Shown here: positions 49,339 through 58,364 of the stretch, one piece after another
How the letters are laid out: each line of letters starts with the position of its first letter
Position numbering within the stretch: the first letter of the stretch is position 1
Origin: Proteobacteria bacterium SG_bin4
GTDB lineage: Bacteria; Pseudomonadota; Gammaproteobacteria; Burkholderiales; Nitrosomonadaceae
Assembly: GCA_002083395.1 (NCBI GenBank)
Contig: LWDH01000044.1
Span: 36,130-100,129, forward strand
Direction of reading: 5' to 3'
DNA length: 64,000 nt
Notes under the pieces: model-generated
Databases searched by the model: none
Seen by the model: only the letters and a program-made list of their open reading frames with translations
What the model was told of the DNA's origin: nothing
Translations under genes and position numbers: made by a program

Positions 49339-50889
49339 TTACAGTCCGGTGCGCTTCCCCAGTATCTCTGGCAAATTCCGCAAAAACCGTCCGGCATCCA
49401 GCATTTGCCGCCGCAGCAATTCCCAATCCTCAGCGCGTTTCCTGGCATCCATGCAACGCATCATGCGCACCCGTAACGCTTCGTCCTGATGATTCAGGAT
49501 CGCCGCCCACAAGGTATCGTCGACATTATAAACTTTACCTTTCAATAAACAGACCGGGATCACCTTTTCAACCGGCACTGCCAGATCGGCGGCAATCGCC
49601 TGTACCGCCGCGTTGATATTCAGTGACTTGGTATTGGACGGCTGGGTCAAATCATACGGCGGCTGCCATTCATTCACCGGACGCAAGCGGTCGATAAAAC
49701 TGGCGGCAACCAGTAATGGCGGCAAACGCCGGTCGGTCCAGGCCGCTTGGGCCGATCGCAATTGCTCCAGACACTCGCGTTCGCTCTGCCGGTCCGGGCG
49801 ATTGGCCGCGCTGACCCACAAGATCAAGTCGGCGTTTCTTGCGGCTGCCAGCATTTTCGCCGGATCGAATCCGGCGCTATCGCATCCCGGGCTATCGAAA
49901 ATCAACGCCTGCGTGAATCCCTCACGCGTCAGCACAGACGGTTTAAAGGTCTGCTTGCCGTCGGGCAATGGCTCGGTAGTAGCTGCCAGATTACCAAACA
50001 TCGCATTGATCAAGCTCGATTTGCCCGCGTTCGTTTTGCCGAGCACCAAAATCCGCAGCGGTTCCACCGTTGCCGCCGCTTCTTGCGCTTGTTCCAGGTC
50101 GGTTTGGGATTCCGGCGTGGTTGATTCGATCAATGCTTCATCCGTTAACGTCAAGCGCCCGCTATACAAATCGATTGCGTAATAGCCGACCTTGCACACA
50201 TACGCGCGCAGTAGCCAACGGTGCAGCTCATCCCTGGCCTGATCGAAACTGCGCTCGCGCAAATGCCGCCAAGCTTCGCCCAGCAATGCGTTAAGCGGAT
50301 TGATGAGAATGCTGCCGGCGCGATAGATGTCGACGATCCTTTCCGCTTTCGCTTTCCAGCGCTGAATCCGGAAAAAATCACCAATGGTCAGGCGCGTGCT
50401 GAACGGGATTTTTTCGGCGAAATCACGGCGCAAATCGCGGCTCGCGCGTTCGATGATCAGCAAGGTGTGCGGAATCGTCAGCTCCAGCAGCGGCTTCTCG
50501 ACATCGGGATGATAGCAATGCGCGACCGTCTCTAAGGTCTTCTGTCCCAATGCCAGCATCCAAGTACCTTCCTCGAGCGGCCAATCCTGCGGATTACAGG
50601 TTTCGGCAAGCTCTTCCACCCGCTGCCATACCGTATCCGCACTCGGCGGCCACTGCGGATTCGGCTCGGTCACGGGCGCATTCAGCAATTGCCGCTGCTG
50701 CCGCACCAGCCATTGCTGCAAACCATAACCCAAGCCGCCGCAGATCACCATCGCAATCAGCCAATATTGCAGGTTACCGCTTTGCCACAACCAGAAAAAG
50801 CCAAAACCCAGCAACGCCAATACCGGCAACAGCATCAGAATGAATACCAGCAACCGTAGCGGATCGATTCGCGCGAGCACCGGCTTCAT
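49339..50889 (-). CDS. Membrane-anchored GTPase
   Basis: The 516-residue protein has two N-terminal membrane helices (LLVFILMLLPVLALLGFGFFWLW and YWLIAMVICGGLGYGL), a helical spacer to about 290, and a GTPase domain: G1 VLGKTNAGKSSLIN, G3 DSPGCD, and a late switch-like ILWVSAANRPDRQ. The classical NKxD is not evident: LLVAASFIDRL sits where it would be. It begins immediately after the stop of the second GTPase gene (TAG/ATG adjoin), so the pair is coupled. Related pairs occur with DUF697 GTPases of the YcjX/YcjF type, but roles are unknown. Confidence 0.85.
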   Translation of the reverse strand: MKPVLARIDPLRLLVFILMLLPVLALLGFGFFWLWQSGNLQYWLIAMVICGGLGYGLQQWLVRQQRQLLNAPVTEPNPQWPPSADTVWQRVEELAETCNPQDWPLEEGTWMLALGQKTLETVAHCYHPDVEKPLLELTIPHTLLIIERASRDLRRDFAEKIPFSTRLTIGDFFRIQRWKAKAERIVDIYRAGSILINPLNALLGEAWRHLRERSFDQARDELHRWLLRAYVCKVGYYAIDLYSGRLTLTDEALIESTTPESQTDLEQAQEAAATVEPLRILVLGKTNAGKSSLINAMFGNLAATTEPLPDGKQTFKPSVLTREGFTQALIFDSPGCDSAGFDPAKMLAAARNADLILWVSAANRPDRQSERECLEQLRSAQAAWTDRRLPPLLVAASFIDRLRPVNEWQPPYDLTQPSNTKSLNINAAVQAIAADLAVPVEKVIPVCLLKGKVYNVDDTLWAAILNHQDEALRVRMMRCMDARKRAEDWELLRRQMLDAGRFLRNLPEILGKRTGL

Positions 50890-52116
50890 CTAGGATTGCC
50901 CCCGTAACCGGCTTTTCAACACGGCGGCACCGCGTTCCAGTTCCTCGGCATATATGCGGCGCAAGGTATCGGCATCGACGTTCAAACCATCCTTGCGCCG
51001 TTCGAAAAAATAAATCGCGATTTTACCCAATGCATAAGTGGTCGCGCCGCTGGAACTCGCGCCCCACACCGCGCCGATCGTTTGCCCCCAGAACGGGATT
51101 ACCTTGACCACTGCCCGGCTAAGCCATCGCGCCACATAACTGGACGCGATCCCGGCGCCCGCAAGGCCCAGAAACTCGGTAACGGTGCTGCGATCCCAGC
51201 GTTGTCCGTACAATTGCGCCAAACTATGCAGCAGCTTCGCCTGCACCGCCGATACCGCAACCAAATCGACCACCGGCAGCGCACCCAATCCGGCAGCTAC
51301 CAATGCATAACCGACAATGTGCGGATGCGCAGCCTGGGCGTATAAATCCTGCACATCTTTCTCGCCGCTCAGTTGATGCTGCAATCCCAATGAAGTCAGC
51401 GTTTCAATCGCTTGCCACAAAGCTTCCAGACCGTAATCCGGCGGCTCGAAACCATCCTCGGGCAAGGTCAGATCGACCGCCACCCAGCTCATGGCTCCGA
51501 AACCCGGCAACGGCTTCAAAGCTTCGCGTTGCGCCTGAATCGCGCGGCGCAAATCCAGCGGTATCGTTTCCGGCAGCGGTTCGGAACCATAAGGCCACGG
51601 TTGTACGTGTTCGCAGCCGTCCGGGTAAAGATCATGCAGACCGGTTTGCACCAGCAACACCGGCCATTCCGGGTGACGCTTGCGGATCGCATGCAGCACG
51701 TCGAATATCGCGGCTTGATCGGCATCCGCCGCTTTCATCACCGCCACCAGCAAATGCGCTTGCGCCTCGCAATATTGCATATCGTCGGCCGGATCGTAAG
51801 ACACCACGCCCAAACCCGGCGTATCGAGAAATTTAACGATGGGCGTTTCCGCAGGAAAATCATAAAAACGCGAACTGCGTGTGCACGGCTGGAAACCGTT
51901 GCCGATCTCGGCAGTTTCGCTGCCGGTCAATGCGCGGATGATCGAAGTCTTGCCCGATTGGGTTTTACCCAGCAACCATATCACCGGCACCGGCATCTTC
52001 GCGCGCGCATCGCGCAGCGAAGCCTCCAGTAACGCCGGATCGACTTTGGGTTCGAGCAACGCAGTTCGCAGTTGCTCCCAATAATCCGTCCAATTTTTTG
52101 AATCGTCCCATTTCAT
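50890..52116 (-). CDS. GTPase with C-terminal DUF697-type membrane domain
   Basis: The 408-residue protein starts with a soluble region, G1 LLGKTQSGKTSIIRALTG (about 49-66), G3 FLDTPGLGVV (about 95-105), and a VLLVQTGLHDLY element in the G4 position. The C-terminal DUF697 region has hydrophobic helices (HIVGYALVAAGLGALPVVDLVAVSAVQAKLLHSLAQLYG and further). It is probably membrane-associated. It lies upstream of its GTPase partner and of a DUF3750 gene; the three form an operon-like series. Confidence 0.87.
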   Translation of the reverse strand: MKWDDSKNWTDYWEQLRTALLEPKVDPALLEASLRDARAKMPVPVIWLLGKTQSGKTSIIRALTGSETAEIGNGFQPCTRSSRFYDFPAETPIVKFLDTPGLGVVSYDPADDMQYCEAQAHLLVAVMKAADADQAAIFDVLHAIRKRHPEWPVLLVQTGLHDLYPDGCEHVQPWPYGSEPLPETIPLDLRRAIQAQREALKPLPGFGAMSWVAVDLTLPEDGFEPPDYGLEALWQAIETLTSLGLQHQLSGEKDVQDLYAQAAHPHIVGYALVAAGLGALPVVDLVAVSAVQAKLLHSLAQLYGQRWDRSTVTEFLGLAGAGIASSYVARWLSRAVVKVIPFWGQTIGAVWGASSSGATTYALGKIAIYFFERRKDGLNVDADTLRRIYAEELERGAAVLKSRLRGQS

Positions 52117-52220
52117 TGACCCATCTTACCATCTTCGCCTTTAAAAATTGAAGCGGCCAGCCAATCGCATCAAGGCAATGGCTGACTGAGATCGCCAGGA
52201 ACAGCGGCAATCCGGCTTTT

Positions 52221-53741
52221 TCAGGTCCAATATGTTGGGTTATCCGGGGCTGCCTGGAAAAACCACCGATGCGGCGCTTGGAATGGCACTCCCCGAAAAT
52301 GCCGCCGGTCAAATTCGGACTCGTTCAACACTTTGTCATAACGCGTGAAAGCGGCAACCTCATCAGCAGGTAAACCGACGCTGCCGGAAAAAGTAATCAA
52401 ACCCGTCCGAAAACGTCTTAATTGAGCACAGCGCCCCACCGCCTGCGCAACTGTCATGTGACCGCTTTTCATCCCCAGATCCTTCAAACTTTCCATTTTG
52501 ATTCCGAGTTGCACGGTCGAAGGGTGAATACCGGCGGCAGTGATCGATTGAAGAATTTGCAAGTGACGCTTCGTCAGTCCATCTTGCGCCGTGGCTGTTT
52601 TCGAAGTCTTATAACCGCCGGCTTGAACACCTTCGTCATACGCCATGATGCGCGCGATCACATTGGCCTGGCCTGCCGCCAGACGTAGCGGCTGCACCCG
52701 GGTATGCCCGAAAATATAAACCCCGTCCTCGAATTTCCCGGATTTGGCATCGACAAACGCCGCCGTCGCATACGACACGAACCGTTTCTTTGGAAGCAAC
52801 AACTGCCCCAGCGTGCGATACAGATTTTGCAGATTATCCGCAGCCGCTTGCTCTTTCTTGGCCGCCGGATCGGATGACGTAGGTCTGGCTGTAACCCAAT
52901 CCTTGATGGTTTTGCCTTGCTTGAACCAGTTTTTCATGGTGTCGCTTTTTTCGCTCGGACCAATCCCATTGACTTCGATATCAAAACCGACACCATCAAA
53001 ATCCCAAGTATCGAGCACATCGCGAATGCGATTGGCATGATCGGTCATGTCGGAATCCGGCGAAGTGATGAACGATACAAAATCACCTTGCGTTTGCTTT
53101 TTTTCATCGTCACGCACTTCATAACCGGCGGTGATCTGAATGCCCAATGCATGACAGGCTTCAATCAGGTTGCGCAGCGCGCGTTCGACAAAACGCCGTT
53201 CTGTGCCAGCCTGCTTACCCACTTGATGGCCGAACACCGCCAATTCCGGTGACAAATCGACCGACCCGTCTGCACGGCGGCCGATCGTCGCGATCAGCGA
53301 AAGATCGTCCAGTCCCGCGCAAAATTTGTTCATAAACGACTCGTATTGCTGCGCCGATGGGACTTGTCCGTCGATTTTATGCGCCAAGGCGACACGCTTG
53401 GAAAAATTGGCCAATCCCGTCCACTGTGACAACCGGGTTCGCGCCGAAACCACCGCTTGCACCGGTGTGCCTGCTTCGACGCGAGGGGTGAATGCAGCCT
53501 GATCCAGCAGGCGCCAGGCACTCGACACATTTTGCACCTGCCGGCGGACATCGGTTAAGCGCCACGGTTCCGCGTTGTCACTAGACCATTTGCACACACC
53601 GTTGGCATCCGGTTTCAACACTCGCGATTCCTGTGCGCCGCGTGACACGACGATTTCATTGTTTTTCCAGCCGAATGCCGCTTCTTTCGCTGACGGCTCA
53701 ATGAACGACGGATCGCTCAGTTGAACCTCGAAATCCGCCAT
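52221..53741 (-). CDS. GH18-like (chitinase-fold) domain protein of unknown role
   Basis: The 506-residue protein has a TIM-barrel-like region in which TWDFDGVGFDIEVNG matches the DxxDxDxE catalytic signature of GH18 (DGVGFDIE, about 252-259). Upstream blocks include LIATIGRRADGSVDLSPELAVFGHQVGKQAG and AQNALGIQITAGYEV-type strands. An N-terminal part (VQLSDPSFIEPSAKEAAFGWKNNEIVVSRGAQ) may be a binding domain. No signal peptide is present, unusual for a secreted glycosidase, so it may be delivered otherwise. The ATG at 53741 is two bases after the stop of the 936-residue gene; the longer frame to 53822 overlaps that gene and is rejected. Substrate unknown. Confidence 0.75.
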   Translation of the reverse strand: MADFEVQLSDPSFIEPSAKEAAFGWKNNEIVVSRGAQESRVLKPDANGVCKWSSDNAEPWRLTDVRRQVQNVSSAWRLLDQAAFTPRVEAGTPVQAVVSARTRLSQWTGLANFSKRVALAHKIDGQVPSAQQYESFMNKFCAGLDDLSLIATIGRRADGSVDLSPELAVFGHQVGKQAGTERRFVERALRNLIEACHALGIQITAGYEVRDDEKKQTQGDFVSFITSPDSDMTDHANRIRDVLDTWDFDGVGFDIEVNGIGPSEKSDTMKNWFKQGKTIKDWVTARPTSSDPAAKKEQAAADNLQNLYRTLGQLLLPKKRFVSYATAAFVDAKSGKFEDGVYIFGHTRVQPLRLAAGQANVIARIMAYDEGVQAGGYKTSKTATAQDGLTKRHLQILQSITAAGIHPSTVQLGIKMESLKDLGMKSGHMTVAQAVGRCAQLRRFRTGLITFSGSVGLPADEVAAFTRYDKVLNESEFDRRHFRGVPFQAPHRWFFQAAPDNPTYWT

Positions 53742-53743
53742 GG

Positions 53744-56554
53744 CTACAACTGCCGTCCGGTTTTCGGATCGTACGCGACCGGCACCGGCACGACCTGATC
53801 GGTCGGCAGCACTTCCACCCATTGATCAAAGACTTCGAAATCCTCGCCCGCCTGCAACGCGCGGAAACCGCCCTGCAGCGGATAAAAGCCGTGCTCGTAG
53901 ACCTTGTCGACCGGCGTCGCCGAGACACGGTTATCGTCGTTGATCTCGTCGCCGGGATAGCGTCCCACTTGCATCGACTTGGCGTGTTTTTCCGCCACCA
54001 CGTCGCACAAGTGGTTGATGGCGTCGCGGATTGTCACGTTCGGGCCGCTGTGCGGGATTTTGGCGAGTTCTTGCGGCGGCGCGACGTAATTGTCGTCCAA
54101 ACCGTCGGTGCCTTCGACATGCAAGCGTTGCAGCCAATTCATCGCCGCGCGTTCCTGACCGGGCCGGATCGGAATCACCGCTTTGACCCACGGCGCATTC
54201 AAAAACGCGTTGCGCATGTTGTCGCCGTCGAGTTGCAGCAACCAGCCGAGCGACGCGCCGAGCTTGGCGGGCGCAGATTCTTCGGTGATGTAATAATTGT
54301 CGACGCGGTTATCGTGCGCCCCGCCCCAGGTAACGGTATCGGTCGCCGCGATTTGCGCATCTTCGGCTTTGATCGCAGCGGACGTCACCAGATTCTTGCT
54401 CAGCTTGCCTTTGATCTGCGTGTAAACCGAACCGCTCGCAGTAGCGGGTACGGGTTCGACCGTAGAAGGTTTGCGGATACCGCCCAAGCCTTGGTGGCTT
54501 TGATGCAAGCGCGGACGCCACCATTCCGGCGCGACGAAATACAGCATTTTGTCGATGTCGAAAATCGTATTGAGCAATTCCGACACCACATGCCGCGTGC
54601 GGTCGTCCGGCATCGGCAGACCCTTGGTCAGCATGTCCTGAATCAGGCAGCGGTACACCACAATGCGCTCTTCCTCGCGCAAATCCTCGTACTTGCGCGG
54701 TTCGATGCGCGACATTTTGTTGATGCGGTCGCGCGCCGCTTCGACGAATGCCTGCTCGAACTCCATGCGGGTCTTTTCGTTGAATTCGTTGATTTTCTGA
54801 TCGTTCTGCGCGGTGACATCGTCGCGCAGCTTCTTGGTCGGTTGCCAGGTAATCTTGGCGATCACGCGCAGCGGCGACACGTTGCGGAAATTGACGTGCT
54901 TAACCTTGACCGAAAAGCGGATCGAACCGGGTGAGACCTCGTCGACGTCATCGAGCTGCAAGCGGATATCGTTGCCGCCGTAGTCGAAGGTGATAAAACC
55001 GTCCTCGCCGTATTCGTAACCGGGCTGATCGCATTGCGCCTTGAAGCCGCCGAAATGCCACTGAACCTTCTCCGGCTCACCTTCGTTGTCATCCAGGTTC
55101 ACTTCCTTGCCTTCGGCGTAGACTTCGTCCATATCGTCTTCCGGCAAGGTGTCTTCGGTTTTCGGCACGAACGGAATATCCATGCTCAACTCGGTGGTGA
55201 CCGCCTGCGGCATCGGAATCGCTTCCGGCGGTGGTGTCTCGCCGACTTCGGGCCCTTTGGCCAAATGCACCAGTTTGGAAATTCCCAATTGCCGGCCCGG
55301 ATCGTCGACATACGTCTGCCAGCACAAATACGTGCCGATATCCTGCACTTGCACGCCGACCTGACGCATTTTGCGGCGCATCTCGTAATTGAGCAGCTCG
55401 GCGGTGGTATTGTTCAGCACGTAACGCTTGCTCGAGGTATCGGTGGTTTCGGTGACGGTGCGGAAGGTGGATTTGTAGTTCTTGCGGATTTCGGTGGAAA
55501 TTTTCTCGGTCTGCTGGCGCATGTGCTTGTGCGAGACTTCGCGCGCTTTCGATTGCGTACTGGCCATGTCGATGCTGGCGGATGCGCTGGCGCTGCCACC
55601 GATCCAGCTTTGGTTGGCGGTGGCGTTCATGCCGAATTTGGTATCGGATTTATTATCTTCCTTCACCGCCTGCGACAATTCGTCTTCCTCGGTCAGCGAT
55701 TTTTCGGTGCGCAGCGTCGTTTCCAGCGAAGTTTCCTGCGTACGTTCGACCAAGGTGCGGCGCGTGCTGACTTCAACCAGCTCGACGCTGCTGCCGGGAC
55801 TGAGCCACACATGTCCGACCGCCGGGCCGAGAAAGGTATCAAACTCGAAAAAATACTGGCGGAACAAATGTACGATGCCGATCGGCGACAACCCGGCGCG
55901 GCCAAGGTCCTTGAACGGATCCATGTAATCGAGCGGGTCCTTAAAACTCAACAGCTTTTGCAAATTCGCCCAGTGGTTGCCCGGCTTGTAGAACAACTGC
56001 TTCAATGCATCAAACTGCTTGGTTTGCTTCAGATGCAGCACATAACCCGCCACCGCCGATTCGCGTTGCAATTGCTCCGCCGCCAGTGCGTTGGTTTGCT
56101 CCACGCGGCTATTCGCGCGCGGCTCTTGCGCGCCGCGATACCACTCCATGATGTTCGGAATCACCTCGCGGTTCAACGTGGTTTTGATACGCTCCTCGTC
56201 GATCAACCGATCCCAAATGCGCTCGTCGTAACGCTCCAGCGGCGGCAATTCGCGCGTCAGATTCTCGATCACGAAACTGCCCATCGCCCCTTTGCGCGGC
56301 GTCTCGTTGCTGCCGGTGTCCAGCCGCGTGATCTTGTCGAGCATGCCGCGTTCATTCAACGCCATCTCGAAATTGCCGCGATAGCCCTTGAACAACTGAT
56401 CGCGCACCTTGCGCAAATCCGCGCGGAAACCCTTATCGATGCGCTGCTGAATGCGCTTCGATTTCCACCCGATCATCGGCTGGTACACGCCAAAAATCTC
56501 GCTGTCGTAGGGGAGGATATTCTGATACTTGGAATAATCGCTGATTTTTCTCAT
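53744..56554 (-). CDS. Large 936-residue protein of unknown function
   Basis: The protein has no signal peptide or membrane helix. The N-terminus (MRKISDYSKYQNILPYDSEIFGVYQPMIGWKSK) and a basic helical region lead to a central block with VELVEVSTRRTLVERTQETSLETTLRTEKSLTEEDE, then a heptad-rich helical part (about 280-400) with an Ala/Ser run. Acidic linkers (about 480-520) and beta-like strands (WHFGGFKAQ, SIRFSVKVKHVNF) follow. The C-terminus has LGWLLQLDGDNMRNAFLNAPWVKAVIPIRPGQE. I recognise no family. An AAGGAG site eight bases before the ATG at 56554 shows good translation. It is co-transcribed with the GH18-like gene. Long coiled parts without a signal recall tail-like or particle-associated proteins, which is only an impression. 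Confidence 0.75.
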   Translation of the reverse strand: MRKISDYSKYQNILPYDSEIFGVYQPMIGWKSKRIQQRIDKGFRADLRKVRDQLFKGYRGNFEMALNERGMLDKITRLDTGSNETPRKGAMGSFVIENLTRELPPLERYDERIWDRLIDEERIKTTLNREVIPNIMEWYRGAQEPRANSRVEQTNALAAEQLQRESAVAGYVLHLKQTKQFDALKQLFYKPGNHWANLQKLLSFKDPLDYMDPFKDLGRAGLSPIGIVHLFRQYFFEFDTFLGPAVGHVWLSPGSSVELVEVSTRRTLVERTQETSLETTLRTEKSLTEEDELSQAVKEDNKSDTKFGMNATANQSWIGGSASASASIDMASTQSKAREVSHKHMRQQTEKISTEIRKNYKSTFRTVTETTDTSSKRYVLNNTTAELLNYEMRRKMRQVGVQVQDIGTYLCWQTYVDDPGRQLGISKLVHLAKGPEVGETPPPEAIPMPQAVTTELSMDIPFVPKTEDTLPEDDMDEVYAEGKEVNLDDNEGEPEKVQWHFGGFKAQCDQPGYEYGEDGFITFDYGGNDIRLQLDDVDEVSPGSIRFSVKVKHVNFRNVSPLRVIAKITWQPTKKLRDDVTAQNDQKINEFNEKTRMEFEQAFVEAARDRINKMSRIEPRKYEDLREEERIVVYRCLIQDMLTKGLPMPDDRTRHVVSELLNTIFDIDKMLYFVAPEWWRPRLHQSHQGLGGIRKPSTVEPVPATASGSVYTQIKGKLSKNLVTSAAIKAEDAQIAATDTVTWGGAHDNRVDNYYITEESAPAKLGASLGWLLQLDGDNMRNAFLNAPWVKAVIPIRPGQERAAMNWLQRLHVEGTDGLDDNYVAPPQELAKIPHSGPNVTIRDAINHLCDVVAEKHAKSMQVGRYPGDEINDDNRVSATPVDKVYEHGFYPLQGGFRALQAGEDFEVFDQWVEVLPTDQVVPVPVAYDPKTGRQL

Positions 56555-56749
56555 GACCGGCACTCCTTATGGTTGACGATTGTCATTGCGATGAAGAGGA
56601 ACCTCTGCGGGTGACTATAGGAGAAAGCAGCGGAGGCGTCAAATGGCGGCTACAACAACGCTGGCATCCTATTTTAGTAGCATGGATAACCGCTACTTTT
56701 TAATGCTATGATTCAATTCCCTTAACATAATATGGAAAAGTTAATAAAA

Positions 56750-57337
56750 ATGAAAAAGCTTCTTTTGGGTTTAAGCCTTCTGACAATTAGCAGTTCTTGC
56801 TTCGCCATTGTAAATTTCACCAGCAGCACCGGTACGCTTGTCATGCGGGATGTGTCGGTGGATGGAACAACGCTCTATGACAGCGTTACTCTTAAACTGA
56901 ATCTTGCAAATGGTACTTTTACCGTCGTGGATGCAACGCTGGCAGACAACTCTTTCTCATCAACCGCAATCGATACATTAACTCAAGATGGTATAAAAAT
57001 TGACTTTATGGGTTGTAAGTTATCAGGAAAAAATCAGATTACATGTTTGACAAAAATTGTCAGCCTTACTAAGGATCAAAATATAACCGCCAATGGTAAT
57101 ACTCTTAGTAAGCTTTTCGATAACCAGAGCAAGCAATACAACACATCAACTATTACGGCATTAGATAGATCTGGCTCGTTTGAATTGTCTTTTAATGCTA
57201 TCCAAGGAATACCGATTGAAGTGAAATTTATTTTTAATAATATTGATCCAGCCGCTACATCGATCTCATCCTTCCAACCATGGATAGATAATGGAGTTTC
57301 AAATCTACGGCCTGATTTCAGAGACATAGAATTTTAA
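56750..57337 (+). CDS. Exported protein of unknown function
   Basis: The 195-residue product starts with a signal peptide (MKKLLLGLSLLTISSSCFA) and a beta-rich mature part with NFTSSTGTLVMRDVSVDGTTLYDSVTLKLNLANGTFTVVDATL and a cysteine pair (GCKLSG, ITCLTK). A GGAAAAG site precedes the ATG at 56750, which also starts the signal peptide directly; the ATG six codons earlier is possible. The gene is more AT-rich than its neighbours. It lies just upstream of the PEP-CTERM protein gene with 87 bases between and may share its origin. Confidence 0.65.
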   Translation: MKKLLLGLSLLTISSSCFAIVNFTSSTGTLVMRDVSVDGTTLYDSVTLKLNLANGTFTVVDATLADNSFSSTAIDTLTQDGIKIDFMGCKLSGKNQITCLTKIVSLTKDQNITANGNTLSKLFDNQSKQYNTSTITALDRSGSFELSFNAIQGIPIEVKFIFNNIDPAATSISSFQPWIDNGVSNLRPDFRDIEF

Positions 57338-57424
57338 GTATCTATACTTTTGAATAAGCAACAACAACGCCTGATTCAATCAGGTATTCTCTCTAATTTA
57401 GTCGTGCAATCCAGGAGATAGCTT

Positions 57425-58102
57425 GTGATTATAAAGGTTAAATCAAAACAAAATTATTTTACGCAAACGATAATGCTGGCTCTTTTTTCCATCTTTTTTT
57501 CAGTTTACACAGAATCCAGAGCTGAAGTTATTTTGCTCTCGGATTTGACAGAGCCTATTAATTTTACGGACACACATGATCCCGATAAAGTGTATGTATC
57601 TCATTTCGAGAATACTCAAATCAGTATCCATGAAACGATTGCTTTTCCCATCCCTAGGCATGCTGTTTATGTAGATACTTTTACGAATAATAGCGGTAGA
57701 GAGATGAGCCTAACGCATATGGCCTATTTCCCTCTAAATCAAATTTTTCCTTCGGTAAATTTCACGCATGCTGATGGCAATGGAAGATTTGCAACTGTCA
57801 CAAGTAATGATGGGTGGTCTGCATCAATTACGGATCTGACGCCTGGTAATACCTTTCCTATTCAATTTGCTGGTGTTATTAACTCTCCGGCTTTTGGGCT
57901 AGGTGTGGTGTATCATGCTCGGCTTCCTGATGGTTTGTCAGTGACTTTTGGATATGAATTCAGCTTCTCTTCACCAGAATCCGGAATTTCTGTTCCAGTT
58001 TGGCATGAATTCATTATCTCTGTGCCAGAACCTGAGACCTATGCAATGTTACTTGTCGGCCTTGGCTTTATCGGATTTTTGATGCACCGGCGAAAAATAT
58101 AA
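57425..58102 (+). CDS. PEP-CTERM sorting domain exported protein
   Basis: The 225-residue protein has an N-terminal hydrophobic signal (about 15-32) and ends with VPEPETYAMLLVGLGFIGFLMHRRKI, the PEP-CTERM tripartite signal: PEP motif, membrane helix, basic tail. The middle has repeats of Asn/Thr-rich strands. Such proteins are processed by the exosortase system and sent to the surface or matrix; the exosortase gene is not in this window. GTG start with AGGAGA six bases before. AT-rich composition fits the neighbouring exported protein. Confidence 0.88.
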   Translation: MIIKVKSKQNYFTQTIMLALFSIFFSVYTESRAEVILLSDLTEPINFTDTHDPDKVYVSHFENTQISIHETIAFPIPRHAVYVDTFTNNSGREMSLTHMAYFPLNQIFPSVNFTHADGNGRFATVTSNDGWSASITDLTPGNTFPIQFAGVINSPAFGLGVVYHARLPDGLSVTFGYEFSFSSPESGISVPVWHEFIISVPEPETYAMLLVGLGFIGFLMHRRKI

Positions 58103-58364
58103 CCCTCTCACTTGACGCTCTGTTCAATTCGGACAGAGCTTACAAAGTTTAACGTTCAGTCAACAATGAATCCACTTCAATGGTTCTTTTATAATTCCCG
58201 ACTTGATCCTATTTTTACATTTAATCTATGCATTAATCGCTTGTGATAATCGTTCGAGAATTTATCGAATGGAATGTTATTGCAGGTTTTAGGTGATCTC
58301 TGAGCAGCCTGTTATTAGAGTTCTGAAATTTCGATGGCACTGCACAAAACAAAGGAATGACTTC

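Noticed and set aside
53822..54934. A 370-codon plus-strand open frame.
   Set aside because: Antisense to the same gene; no family motif.
55034..56614. A 526-codon plus-strand open frame.
   Set aside because: It is entirely antisense to the 936-residue gene, has no ribosome site, and reads as low-complexity shadow sequence caused by GC-rich codon use on the other strand.
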